Origin: TMED14 sp003444795 | GTDB taxonomy: Bacteria > Bacteroidota > Bacteroidia > Flavobacteriales > Schleiferiaceae | NCBI GenBank assembly: GCA_963978445.1 | Contig: CAXBRT010000001.1 | Location: 1-58,983, forward strand | Direction: 5' to 3' | Length of the DNA: 58,983 nt | Shown: piece after piece, positions 40,684-49,948 of the stretch | How the letters are laid out: the number at the start of each line of letters is the position of its first letter | How positions within the stretch are numbered: position 1 is the first letter of the stretch | The notes under the pieces: generated by a model | Database searches by the model: none | What the model was told of the DNA's origin: nothing | The model's input: the letters and a program-made list of their open reading frames with translations, nothing else | Made by a program: the position numbers and the translations under genes

Positions 40684-42207
40684 ATGTCCGTTTTTACTCC
40701 TGTTCAGTCTGCGCTAATTTCCGTCTACCATAAAGAAGGTCTTGCCCCTATTTTGCATGCTTTGCACGCAGCAGGCGTCAAGCTCTACTCCACGGGCGGC
40801 ACGCAGACTTTTATCGAATCAGAGGGCTTGCCTGTCACGGCCATTGAGCAGGTAACGGGTTTCCCGAGCATCTTAGACGGGCGAGTAAAAACCCTACATC
40901 CGAATGTGTTTGGGGGGATCCTTTGGCGTCGTGATAACGCCGAAGATGCGAAGACCGTTGAGGAACGCGCCATCCCGAGTTTTGACCTGGTAATCGTGGA
41001 CCTCTACCCGTTTGAGGATACGGTCGCATCAGGTGCTTCAGAGGCGGACATCATCGAAAAGATTGACATTGGCGGCATTTCATTGATTCGTGCGGGTGCC
41101 AAAAATTTCCATCATGTTTGGATGGTTTCCTCCCGAGCGGAATACCCTGAGGTATTGAGCATCCTGCAGTCGCAAGGCGCTCAGACAAGTCTGGAACAGC
41201 GAAAGGCATTTGCTGGCCGCAGCTTTAAGGTGAGTAATCACTACGACGGAGCCATTGGGGCTTGGTTTGCGGGAGAAACCAAACCATTCCCCGGTCTTCC
41301 AGGCGAGCGACGGGCGCTTCGCTATGGCGAGAATCCACACCAACCCGCGTGGTTCATTGGAGACTTGGATGAGCTCTTTATCCAACACAACGGCAAAGAG
41401 CTGAGCTACAACAACCTTTTGGACATCGATGCGGCTATGCTCTTTTGTGCTGAAGGGGGTGAAGACCCTACTGTCGCCATTATTAAACACAACAATGCCT
41501 GCGGCATGGCCTCTGCCGACACCTTGAGCAATGCTTGGGATCGGGCATTGGCCGCCGATCCGGTATCTGCCTTTGGTGGAGTAATTGCCTGCAACGAAAC
41601 GGTTGACGAAGAAACCGCCCTCAAAATGAACGACCTGTTCTTTGAAGTCGTTATTGCCCCCTGGTACAGTGTTGGTGCGTTGGAAATCTTAAAGAGCAAA
41701 AAGAACCGCATCATTCTGGAAAGCCAGCCCTGCGAATGGCCCCAGTACCTCGTGCGCTCAACCTTGAATGGCGCACTGTTGCAAGCCCGCGACAGCCACC
41801 GGGATAGTGAATCTGACTTGCAAGTGGCTACGAAGCGCGCTCCCTCAGAACAGGAGGTAGATGACTTGCTTTTCGCTTCGGCGGTATGCAAGCACACCAA
41901 GAGCAACACCATTGTTCTTGCGAAAGACCGTCAGCTTATCGCCAGCGGAACAGGTCAAACCTCCCGCGTCGACGCCCTCAGACAAGCCATTCAGAAGGCG
42001 GAATCTTTTGGGATTTCACTCGAAGGAGCCGTCATGGCGTCAGATGCATTTTTTCCTTTCCCCGATTGTGTGGAAATTGCATACCAAGCTGGCATTCGGG
42101 CCGTTATCCAACCAGGCGGCTCTATTAAGGATCAACTAAGCACCGATTTTTGCGATGCTCATGACCTAGCCATGGTCATGACGGGCATCCGTCACTTTAA
42201 ACACTAA
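40684..42207 (+). CDS. purH: Bifunctional AICAR formyltransferase / IMP cyclohydrolase
   Basis: Last two steps of de novo IMP synthesis. 507 residues from the ATG at 40684 (MSVFTPVQSALISVYHKEGL); the frame runs upstream past the promoter and antisense to the permease gene, which is not coding. The N-terminal MGS-like cyclohydrolase domain (1-~195) has STGGTQTFIESEG, DGRVKTLHPNVFGGIL and DLVIVDLYPF. The C-terminal formyltransferase domain has LRYGENPHQPAWF, AIIKHNNACGMA, AFGGVIACN and the end VIQPGGSIKDQLS. mreB follows after 9 bp, so the two may share a transcript. Confidence 0.97.
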   Translation: MSVFTPVQSALISVYHKEGLAPILHALHAAGVKLYSTGGTQTFIESEGLPVTAIEQVTGFPSILDGRVKTLHPNVFGGILWRRDNAEDAKTVEERAIPSFDLVIVDLYPFEDTVASGASEADIIEKIDIGGISLIRAGAKNFHHVWMVSSRAEYPEVLSILQSQGAQTSLEQRKAFAGRSFKVSNHYDGAIGAWFAGETKPFPGLPGERRALRYGENPHQPAWFIGDLDELFIQHNGKELSYNNLLDIDAAMLFCAEGGEDPTVAIIKHNNACGMASADTLSNAWDRALAADPVSAFGGVIACNETVDEETALKMNDLFFEVVIAPWYSVGALEILKSKKNRIILESQPCEWPQYLVRSTLNGALLQARDSHRDSESDLQVATKRAPSEQEVDDLLFASAVCKHTKSNTIVLAKDRQLIASGTGQTSRVDALRQAIQKAESFGISLEGAVMASDAFFPFPDCVEIAYQAGIRAVIQPGGSIKDQLSTDFCDAHDLAMVMTGIRHFKH

Positions 42208-42216
42208 CCTGGCTCT

Positions 42217-43245
42217 ATGGGACTGTTTGATTTTTTAACTTACGATATTGCGATTGACCTCGGAACGGCCAATACGCTGATTATTCACAACGACAAGGTC
42301 GTGGTAGACGCCCCGTCTATTGTCGCCATGGACCGGACCACCAACGCCATTCTTGCCATTGGCCATGAGGCCATGCAGATGCATGGAAAGACGCATGAGA
42401 ACATTCGGACCGTTCGCCCCTTGAAAGATGGCGTCATCGCTGACTTTGTGGCATCAGAGCACATGATTCGGGAAATGATTAAGAGCATTCCCGTGCTGAA
42501 GAACAAGTGGTTGACGCCCTCCTTGCGAATGGTAATCTGCATCCCCTCAGGCATTACCGAGGTAGAGAAGCGCGCTGTACGAGACTCGGCCGAACACGCC
42601 AACGCTAAAGAGGTCTACCTCATCCACGAGCCCATGGCAGCTGCCATTGGTATCGGCGTCGACGTCCTGGAGCCCAAAGGCAACATGATCATCGATATCG
42701 GTGGTGGTACCACAGAAATTGCGGTTATGGCCTTGGGCGGTATTGTATGTGACAAGAGTGTAAAAGTGGCCGGTGACGTCTTCACCAATGACATCGCATA
42801 CTACATGCGTTCCCAGCACAACTTGTACGTCGGGGAGCGCACTGCAGAAATGATTAAGATCAACGTGGGTGCGGCGATAGAAAATTTGAGCTCTCCTCCC
42901 GATGACATGAGTGTTCAGGGACGCGACTTGATTACCGGCAAACCTAAGCAAGTGGATATCTCCTACAAAGAGATCGCTCGTGCTCTGGACAAATCCTTGA
43001 CGCGTATTGAAGATGCGGTCATGGAGGCTTTGTCGATGACCCCTCCCGAACTCTCTGCGGACATCTACAATTCAGGAATTTACATGGCCGGTGGCGGCTC
43101 CATGCTGCGCGGCTTGGATCAACGTATTTCTTCCAAAACTGACCTCCCCGTATATGTCGCGGAAGATCCTTTGCGTGCGGTGGTTCGCGGCACAGGCATT
43201 GCCCTCAAAAACCTGGAGAAATACCGCACCCTTTTGATGCGCTAA
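42217..43245 (+). CDS. mreB: Rod shape-determining protein MreB
   Basis: Bacterial actin that forms membrane-bound filaments and directs the elongation machinery. 342 residues. The actin-fold nucleotide motifs are present: IDLGTANT (13-20, phosphate 1), IIDIGGGTTEIAV (phosphate 2) and YMAGGGSMLRGL (adenosine). The N-terminal MGLFDFLTYDI can serve as the amphipathic membrane anchor. First gene of mreB-mreC-mreD-mrdA-rodA; its presence predicts rod-shaped cells. Confidence 0.98.
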   Translation: MGLFDFLTYDIAIDLGTANTLIIHNDKVVVDAPSIVAMDRTTNAILAIGHEAMQMHGKTHENIRTVRPLKDGVIADFVASEHMIREMIKSIPVLKNKWLTPSLRMVICIPSGITEVEKRAVRDSAEHANAKEVYLIHEPMAAAIGIGVDVLEPKGNMIIDIGGGTTEIAVMALGGIVCDKSVKVAGDVFTNDIAYYMRSQHNLYVGERTAEMIKINVGAAIENLSSPPDDMSVQGRDLITGKPKQVDISYKEIARALDKSLTRIEDAVMEALSMTPPELSADIYNSGIYMAGGGSMLRGLDQRISSKTDLPVYVAEDPLRAVVRGTGIALKNLEKYRTLLMR

Positions 43246-43248
43246 GGC

Positions 43249-44046
43249 ATGCGGAACGTCCTGCGGTTCATCCTTCGCTACCGCATCCTCCTCACTTTGC
43301 TACTGATGCAGGTGAGCGGGCTCTACCTGACGTACCGCTCCTCACCCATGCATGAAAGTTTCTATTGGAGCCGTGTCCTAGGGGCGCAGGCCGAATGGAA
43401 CCGCACCCGCGACGGTTGGAAAGCCTATTTTGCCCTCGAACAGACCAACCAAGCCCTTCAAGCGGAGAATGCGATGCTCCGCGCGCAACTCAGCCAACCT
43501 GCTGCCCGACCCATCAACGCCGTCGACAGCAACCAATTTGTCTGGGTCTCTGGGCAGGTGATATACGGCACCTCGCATCTATTGAATAATGTTCTCATCC
43601 TAAACCGAGGTCGCGCAGAAGGCGTTGAGCCCGGACAAGGCGTCCTATCTCCGACTGGAGTGTTGGGGGTTGTCAGTCAGGTCAATGAGCATTTTGCCAA
43701 GGTGACCTCCCTGCTGCACGCGGAGTCCCGAATTTCAGGTACGGTAGCCCGAACTGGATACTTTGGCACGGTGGTCTGGTCGGGAGGTGCCCCCAATTTG
43801 GTCGATTATATTGACTTACCCATTGAAGCTCAAGTAGTGGTGGGCGATACCATTGTAACGGATGCACGTTCCGCTCTCTTCCCTTCCGGATGGCCCATTG
43901 GCCGAGTCGTTGGAGTGGAAACGGACTCCTCCCTTTTCACGCAAAGCGCTGTGCTCGAAGTTTGGGGCAGCATCAGCCGTCAGCAGCCCGCCTACATTGT
44001 GAAAAACGTGCTTGAAGAAGCACAAAATTCCCTCTTAGCACCATGA
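43249..44046 (+). CDS. mreC: Rod shape-determining protein MreC
   Basis: Bitopic inner-membrane protein that activates the PBP2-RodA synthase. 265 residues: one TM helix (about 8-27), a periplasmic coiled coil (about 60-85, ALEQTNQALQAENAMLRAQL) and the double beta-barrel region (ILNRGRAEGVEPGQGVLSPTGVLGVV, HAESRISGTV, VVGDTIVTD, FPSGWPIGRVV). 3 bp after mreB; its stop overlaps the mreD start (ATGA). Confidence 0.95.
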   Translation: MRNVLRFILRYRILLTLLLMQVSGLYLTYRSSPMHESFYWSRVLGAQAEWNRTRDGWKAYFALEQTNQALQAENAMLRAQLSQPAARPINAVDSNQFVWVSGQVIYGTSHLLNNVLILNRGRAEGVEPGQGVLSPTGVLGVVSQVNEHFAKVTSLLHAESRISGTVARTGYFGTVVWSGGAPNLVDYIDLPIEAQVVVGDTIVTDARSALFPSGWPIGRVVGVETDSSLFTQSAVLEVWGSISRQQPAYIVKNVLEEAQNSLLAP

Positions 44047-44552
44047 AGCGCTGGACAACTTGGCTCCTGTGGTCATTAGGCATCCTGCTCTTTCAGAGCT
44101 TCGTGTTGAGCCAAGTTCAGCTCTATGGCTACTTGAATCCTTACCTCTATATCGCTTTAGTATTACTCGCTCCAGCCACTTGGAGCCGAATGCAACTCCT
44201 CTGGCTGGGTGCCGTTCTAGGTGGATGGATGGACTTCCAGATGCACAGTGGCGGCATGCACCTCATGGCGAGCACCCTCTTGGCCTATTTCCGTCCTGCC
44301 ATCCTCTCCTCTGTATTGCCTCGGGCTGCGGAAGAAGGCTTGGGCTTCACAATCCATGAAATGGGTGCGGGCAAATGGTTAGTTTACACGGCTGTAGCCG
44401 TGGCTACGCACCACGGATATCTCTTTGCCGTGGATGCCCATGGGCTCTACAATTTTTGGGGCTTTGTTTGGCGTACCATCGTTTCTGGAGCAGCGACCGT
44501 CCTCTTGCTCTATCTCCTGGGCTTATTGATTAAACCCGAAGAAGGGCGATGA
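44043..44552 (+). CDS. mreD: Rod shape-determining protein MreD
   Basis: 169-residue polytopic membrane protein with about five TM helices (start WTTWLLWSLGILLFQSFVL; NPYLYIALVLLAPATW; end VLLLYLLGLLIKPEEGR). Sequence conservation in MreD is low, but position between mreC and mrdA with ATGA overlaps at both ends makes the call secure. It is part of the elongasome and probably positions MreC-PBP2. Confidence 0.9.
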   Translation: MKRWTTWLLWSLGILLFQSFVLSQVQLYGYLNPYLYIALVLLAPATWSRMQLLWLGAVLGGWMDFQMHSGGMHLMASTLLAYFRPAILSSVLPRAAEEGLGFTIHEMGAGKWLVYTAVAVATHHGYLFAVDAHGLYNFWGFVWRTIVSGAATVLLLYLLGLLIKPEEGR

Positions 44553-46384
44553 AGCGGACCAACCTGTACTTCTTCTTACTCATTGGGGCGACGCTCATTT
44601 TTGTCGCGCGTTTGTTTTACATCCAAATCATCGACGAGCGCTACACCCTAAGTGCCGCAAACAATGCCCAGCGCATTGAAAAGATTTTTGCCCCGCGCGG
44701 GGTGATGTTGGATCGAAATGGCGAAGTCATGGCCTCCAACCAAATGGCCTATGATGTCGAAGCCACCCCTCGATTGATGCACGACATCGATACTGCTCGG
44801 CTAGCCCGTCTCCTCGGAGAAGACCTCGATCGCTTGCGCCGAAGCCTTCATCGTGCGAAGGTGTATTCCCCATTTCGCCCCAGCCCGATTCTCCGGGGAT
44901 TAACCGCCAACGATTATGCCCGCATTCAAGAAGAAGTCTCATTTTACCCTGGCATTGCCCTTCGGCGCCGCATCCTTCGGAAATATTTAAAGCCCACGGG
45001 TGGCAACGTGTTAGGCTATGTCTCAGAGGTGAATGACTACATCTTGAGCCGTAAGCCCGAATACGAATTAGGCGATTACATCGGCATCTCCGGGGTGGAA
45101 GCCAGTTATGAAGAGGCACTACGCGGTAGAGCAGGCCGACGCTATATCACCGTTGACAATCTCAACCGAGATGTGGGGCCCTTCCAAGGGGGTAAGTACG
45201 ACGAGAAGCCTGTACCTGGATCAAATTTGACCCTAACCTTGGACGCTACGCTTCAGGCCTACGGAGAGCTACTCATGTCCGGGAAACGCGGCTCCATCGT
45301 GGCGATAGAGCCTTCTACCGGCGAGATATTGGCTTTGGTCTCCTCCCCAAGCTATGATCCCAACGCACTGGTGGGACGGTATCGCTCGCGCAATTATTCC
45401 CTCCTGTACCGCGATTCCATCAACAAGCCTCTGTACGACCGGGGCATTCTGGCTGAATACCCACCCGGTTCGCCTTTTAAAGTACTTAACGCGCTGATTG
45501 CCCTGCAAGAAGGGGTCGTCTCCCCCGAAACCCAGTATACGTGCATCGATGGCTACCATTTTGGTCGTCTACACGTGGGCTGCCACTGCAAAGCAGGGAC
45601 CTTGAATTTACGCGGTAGTATTTCAAAATCCTGCAACAACTACCACTGTCAAATTTTGAAGCGAACTTTAGACAAGTACCCCACGGCCTCGCAGGGTATT
45701 GACGCTTGGAACAAGCACGTGACCAGCTTTGGTCTAGGCGCATTCCTGGGGGTAGACCTCCCGACGGGACGAAAAGGCTTTGTCCCCGACGGCAGTTACT
45801 ACAACCGGGTGTACCGCAGCGACCGGTGGAAATCGCCCACGGTCATTTCGCTCGCCATTGGCCAAGGAGAATTGGTGGTCACCCCCATACAGTTAGCCAA
45901 TTTGGCAGCGGCCGTGGCTAACCACGGCTATTGGTATACCCCGCACGTGGTGCGCCAAGTGGGCATGGACCCCGTCGACCCCGAAATCTACGGTTTCAAA
46001 CATATCACGACCATTGATTCCGAAAATTTTGACGTCATCATCCAGGGCATGGCCGATGTCTTTGAATCGGGTACCGCCCGTGCATCCCGACTCGAGGGTC
46101 TACCTATGGCAGGAAAAACGGGAACGGCCGAAAACCCTCACGGCCAGGACCACTCCATCTTTATGGCCTTCGCCCCTGTCGAAAACCCCAAAATTGCCCT
46201 TGCCATCATCGTCGAAAATGGTTACTGGGGTTCGCGTTGGGCAGCCCCTATCGCCAGCCTGATGATGGAGAAGTACATCCACGGCGAAATCAGCCGTCCC
46301 GCCATGGAGCAAAACATGGTCGAAGGCAATCTCCACGGTGAATACCGCGTCCACAGTGTAAAAACCGAACTCCCCCCCTTTTGA
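44549..46384 (+). CDS. mrdA: Penicillin-binding protein 2 (elongation transpeptidase)
   Basis: Monofunctional class B transpeptidase that crosslinks side-wall peptidoglycan with RodA. 611 residues: a short cytosolic tail and TM anchor (LYFFLLIGATLIFVARLFYIQI), a dimerisation/pedestal domain (RGVMLDRNGEVMASN), and a transpeptidase domain with SPFK (S308, K311), SCN (361-363) and KTG in MAGKTGTAEN. All three catalytic motifs are intact. Overlaps mreD (ATGA) and is followed by rodA after 1 bp. Confidence 0.96.
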   Translation: MKRTNLYFFLLIGATLIFVARLFYIQIIDERYTLSAANNAQRIEKIFAPRGVMLDRNGEVMASNQMAYDVEATPRLMHDIDTARLARLLGEDLDRLRRSLHRAKVYSPFRPSPILRGLTANDYARIQEEVSFYPGIALRRRILRKYLKPTGGNVLGYVSEVNDYILSRKPEYELGDYIGISGVEASYEEALRGRAGRRYITVDNLNRDVGPFQGGKYDEKPVPGSNLTLTLDATLQAYGELLMSGKRGSIVAIEPSTGEILALVSSPSYDPNALVGRYRSRNYSLLYRDSINKPLYDRGILAEYPPGSPFKVLNALIALQEGVVSPETQYTCIDGYHFGRLHVGCHCKAGTLNLRGSISKSCNNYHCQILKRTLDKYPTASQGIDAWNKHVTSFGLGAFLGVDLPTGRKGFVPDGSYYNRVYRSDRWKSPTVISLAIGQGELVVTPIQLANLAAAVANHGYWYTPHVVRQVGMDPVDPEIYGFKHITTIDSENFDVIIQGMADVFESGTARASRLEGLPMAGKTGTAENPHGQDHSIFMAFAPVENPKIALAIIVENGYWGSRWAAPIASLMMEKYIHGEISRPAMEQNMVEGNLHGEYRVHSVKTELPPF

Positions 46385-46385
46385 T

Positions 46386-47663
46386 ATGCGAACGCAGAGC
46401 GGATGGTTTGGCAAACTCGACGGGCTCACGGTAGGGCTCTTTACCTTTCTGGTGGTATTTGGCTGGATGAATATTTATGCCACCGTCAATCCCGAATTGA
46501 ATTCCTTTGGCTGGGACTGGAACAACGAAGCGGGCCGCCAACTGCTATTCATGGGCTTGAGCGGATTGCTCATTTTCATTGTACTCCTCAGCGATGGCCG
46601 TCTGTACGAGGTGCTTACGGTTCCCATTTACATCGTCACCCTCCTTTTGCTCCTAGCCGTTCTCGCGGTGGGCAAGGAAGTAGGGGGCAACAAGAGCTGG
46701 TTGGCCATTGGCAGTTTTGGCTTGCAGCCCTCCGAATTTGCCAAACTCGGTACCGCCCTGATGACCGCTCGCCTCCTATCTCAACGCGGGGTGAGCTTGA
46801 AAAACTGGAGTTCGCGATGGATTCCCGCGGCAGCAGCCTTCTTGCCCATGGGCCTCATTCTGCTGCAACCTGACACCGGTTCCGCGCTCGTTTTCTTGGG
46901 TTTCATGCTCGTTTTTTACCGCGAAGGACTGCCCGGATACTTCATCTTTCTGGGCTTGGGAGCCATCGTCGTGGGGGTTCTAGCCCTAGCCTTTTCAAGC
47001 CAATTGGTTTTGAGCCTCATCGGGGTAGCTATGGGCATTGCCCTCCTACTGGACCGACTTACTAGGCGTCTAAAGTTTTCTGTCATTGTGCGCCACCCTG
47101 CTATTTGGTACGGGGTGCTTGCCATGATTTGGGCGCTGGGGGTGAACCAAATCTTTAATTCTGTCCTCCAACCCCACCAAAAATTGCGCGTTCAGCTCCT
47201 GCTCGGCCAGGTGGATCAACCAAGTGCAGCTGGATATCAAACGGCCCAATCGCTCATCGCCATTGGTTCAGGGGGCTTTATCGGCAAGGGGTATACCAAT
47301 GGCACCCAGACCAAACTCAACTTTGTTCCCGCCCAAACGACCGACTACATCTTCTGTACGGTGGGCGAAGAATGGGGATTCCTCGGGTCTATCGCTGTGC
47401 TTTTGGCATTTGCTGGCCTGATCGCACGCATCCTTTACCTGGCCGAACGCCAAAAAGAGGCCTTTTCTCGCATTTACGGCTTTGGAATCGCCTCCATTCT
47501 TCTCATTCACTTCTTGGTGAATATTGGCATGACCTTGGGGCTTGTGCCCGTTATTGGTATTCCTCTCCCCTTCTTTAGCTATGGGGGATCCTCCCTCTGG
47601 GCCTTCACGCTGATGCTCTTCCTCTTCTTGCGCATGGATGCCTTCCGTTGGCAAACCTTGTAA
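46386..47663 (+). CDS. rodA: Rod shape-determining peptidoglycan glycosyltransferase RodA
   Basis: SEDS-family polymerase partnered with PBP2. 425 residues, about ten TM helices. The signature LLQPDTGSALVF (159-170) carries the essential Asp163; other SEDS blocks are GNKSWLAIGSFGLQPSEFAK, IAIGSGGFIGKGYTNGTQTKLNFVPAQTTDYIF (quoted in two parts in the protein) and FFSYGGSSL near the end. Last gene of the rod-shape operon, terminated by the hairpin at 47733-47762. Confidence 0.96.
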   Translation: MRTQSGWFGKLDGLTVGLFTFLVVFGWMNIYATVNPELNSFGWDWNNEAGRQLLFMGLSGLLIFIVLLSDGRLYEVLTVPIYIVTLLLLLAVLAVGKEVGGNKSWLAIGSFGLQPSEFAKLGTALMTARLLSQRGVSLKNWSSRWIPAAAAFLPMGLILLQPDTGSALVFLGFMLVFYREGLPGYFIFLGLGAIVVGVLALAFSSQLVLSLIGVAMGIALLLDRLTRRLKFSVIVRHPAIWYGVLAMIWALGVNQIFNSVLQPHQKLRVQLLLGQVDQPSAAGYQTAQSLIAIGSGGFIGKGYTNGTQTKLNFVPAQTTDYIFCTVGEEWGFLGSIAVLLAFAGLIARILYLAERQKEAFSRIYGFGIASILLIHFLVNIGMTLGLVPVIGIPLPFFSYGGSSLWAFTLMLFLFLRMDAFRWQTL

Positions 47664-47732
47664 GTGCAAGGGTTAAAGCGTTACAGGACTGTCCCGAAAG
47701 ACTGAACTCGAGGAGAACGTAGTGTCCAAATG

Positions 47733-47762
47733 AAAAAGGGGCGCCCTGCGGGCGCCCCTTTT
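47733..47762. terminator. Bidirectional intrinsic terminator
   Basis: Perfect 13-bp stem AAAAGGGGCGCCC / GGGCGCCCCTTTT with loop TGC between the convergent rodA and PpiD-like genes. Confidence 0.95.
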
Positions 47763-47799
47763 CCTATTATCATCACGGAAATCCGCGTAAACCTTTGGC

Positions 47800-49881
47800 T
47801 TAGTAGAACTTACCGCGGTAGTCCTCTATGTCCGCACCTTCAATCAAAGCTTGGAACAGGGCCGATTGCACGCGGCTGCGGAGCTGGTTGTTCTGCTGAG
47901 CAACATCCCCTGCGGTTGCGGCTACTCCGGGGTTCTCGATAACGTTCAAGACCTTGTACTGGTAGACGCCGTTCAATCCTTCAAGGACATCGGATTGGAA
48001 GCCCACTTTAGAACCAACAGCAGCACCAACGATGGCCGCTTCACGGCCTGCACCTGGAAGGAACAAGCTAGACAGACTCACCGTAGCTTTTTGGAAGGCA
48101 GGAGATTTGGCAGACCATTGACCCTTGAGGTAGGCTACCTTGGCATGATTGGTGGCAAGCATTTGCAATTCATCGCGTACTTCGTCCACGGTCTTATAGC
48201 CAGGCTCATATACGGCGGTCAACTGAGCCACCACATAGTTTTGATAGTTGTTGTTGATCACACCTACCTCATTTACTTCACGCTCTTCATTGAAGGCCCA
48301 ACGAACTACTTCACGGCTCTCACCCAAACCTACAATCTGCTGATCAACGGCAGAAGTATTTTTGTTGGGCAAAAGGGCTACGCCAAAGCGGTTGGCCACC
48401 GTTTGAGCATCCTCACCTGCCTGAAGGGCTTTAGCAAACTCTGCTGCTTGGGTATAGATGCCTTGCTCGGTCTCCTTGGAAACGTTTACGCGGCGGAAAA
48501 CTTGTGCGAGCTGTACGGAGGGCACGGCACCTTTTTGGCCCGTGACATTGATGATGTGGAAGCCAAAGTTGGTAAACACAAGACCCGTAGTGCCCGTGCT
48601 GTTGCGGAAACAGTAATCTTCAAATGGCTTAGCCATCATGTTGGGCTTGAACCAACCTAAGTCGCCACCCTTTGAACCCGCTACCACATCATCATTGAAG
48701 GTGGTTGCCACGTCATTGAAGTTCAGGCTACCCGACTTGATGCCTGCGAGCAAAGAGTCAGCTATCGTCTTAGCGGTCTGGAAATCACGTGTAGCCTGTG
48801 AACGCTCGGCGCCGGCAAAGGCAACCAAGATGTGACGCGCGGATACAGAGTCCGGCATGTTGCGGCGGCTCATCACCTTAACAATTTGGTAGCCAGGACC
48901 AATAGCTATTGGATCGCTTACGAATCCTGCACCTAGACCTTCAATTGCGGTGGAGAGGGACTCGTCGAGTAACTCCAAACTGTAATAATTGTCTTGGAAG
49001 GGAACGTCGCTGTTCGCCATCACATAGGCGGAGTCATCCGTTGAAGCGGCGAGTTCGGCTTTCATTTCACCCAATTCAGCCAAAACTGCATTGCGATCCG
49101 CATCAGAAGGCTCAATTGGGAAGTTGGCAAAGTAGATATCGCGCAATTCGTTGACCACCTTGAAGTTTTCCTTGTTCTCGGCGTAGACGGCTTTGAAATC
49201 TGCTTCTGTGACTTCAACCAAGGAATCCGCCGTTGCTTGGACCAGCAAACCGGCCCATTCGATTTCTGCTTGGCGCGTTTTGCGGGCCAAGTTGTGCTGG
49301 TAGATGCTCACAGGGGTGCGCAAACCTTGCTTCACGGCCATGTAGAATTTGTTGGAAAGAGCCTCGTTGCGGACATCGCTTTCAAAATTCACCCAGTTCA
49401 ACCACTGGTCGGTTGCTTCTTGGCTCGCGTCTTTGTTGTCGCGAAGATTTGCCAAGGCAGACTTCAAAAGCTCGGGGTTGAACGCGCCCGTGTTGGGATC
49501 GCGGAAACCTTCCATGGATTGGATGCTGGGGTTGCTAACAATGGCATCCCACAACTCATCGGTCGTCACGGTAAAGCCCAATTCCTCTTGCAGATCACCG
49601 ATCAAGCGGTTCTGCAATTGTTGGTTCCACACCATCTGTGAAAGCTGCATGGTGCCCATGTTGGCCATGTTGGGGTTATTGATGCGGAGGTCTTCCATCT
49701 CGCGATTGAAGTCCATCGCGGAGATCTTTTCACCGTTGATAAAACCCACGGCGTCTTGGTCCCCATTAAACAGAACACTGCCAGACGAAAAGAATTCACC
49801 TAGGATAAAAGCGCCGAGTGCAAAACCGATAGCGATGATTACAAGGCCAGAGCGGCGGCGGAGTTTGTCAAACATTCCCAT
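47800..49881 (-). CDS. PpiD/SurA-type periplasmic peptidyl-prolyl isomerase and chaperone
   Basis: 693 residues. N-terminal inner-membrane anchor (11-31, SGLVIIAIGFALGAFILGEFF), SurA_N/SurA_N_3 chaperone region (about 40-230, ING-EKISAMDFNREMEDL), a parvulin domain at about 345-450 (SARHILVAF, FNDVATTFNDD, GGDLGWFKPNMM, FGFHIINVTG), then a second chaperone segment to the C-terminus. It probably sits at the SecYEG exit and helps fold outer-membrane and secreted proteins. Last gene of the envelope series, 67 bp after the CorC-type gene. Confidence 0.93.
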   Translation of the reverse strand: MGMFDKLRRRSGLVIIAIGFALGAFILGEFFSSGSVLFNGDQDAVGFINGEKISAMDFNREMEDLRINNPNMANMGTMQLSQMVWNQQLQNRLIGDLQEELGFTVTTDELWDAIVSNPSIQSMEGFRDPNTGAFNPELLKSALANLRDNKDASQEATDQWLNWVNFESDVRNEALSNKFYMAVKQGLRTPVSIYQHNLARKTRQAEIEWAGLLVQATADSLVEVTEADFKAVYAENKENFKVVNELRDIYFANFPIEPSDADRNAVLAELGEMKAELAASTDDSAYVMANSDVPFQDNYYSLELLDESLSTAIEGLGAGFVSDPIAIGPGYQIVKVMSRRNMPDSVSARHILVAFAGAERSQATRDFQTAKTIADSLLAGIKSGSLNFNDVATTFNDDVVAGSKGGDLGWFKPNMMAKPFEDYCFRNSTGTTGLVFTNFGFHIINVTGQKGAVPSVQLAQVFRRVNVSKETEQGIYTQAAEFAKALQAGEDAQTVANRFGVALLPNKNTSAVDQQIVGLGESREVVRWAFNEEREVNEVGVINNNYQNYVVAQLTAVYEPGYKTVDEVRDELQMLATNHAKVAYLKGQWSAKSPAFQKATVSLSSLFLPGAGREAAIVGAAVGSKVGFQSDVLEGLNGVYQYKVLNVIENPGVAATAGDVAQQNNQLRSRVQSALFQALIEGADIEDYRGKFY

Positions 49882-49902
49882 AATGCGTAGAAAATAAGGG
49901 TG

Positions 49903-49910
49903 CGAATATA
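49903..49910 (-). promoter_or_regulatory. Possible promoter -7 element for the PpiD-like gene
   Basis: Minus strand TATATTCG, one mismatch from TAnnTTTG, 21 bp before the ATG in the only sizeable gap of this operon. Weak. Confidence 0.3.
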
Positions 49911-49948
49911 CAAATCAGAATGCCCGCATGCACGAAGAAATGCAGGGT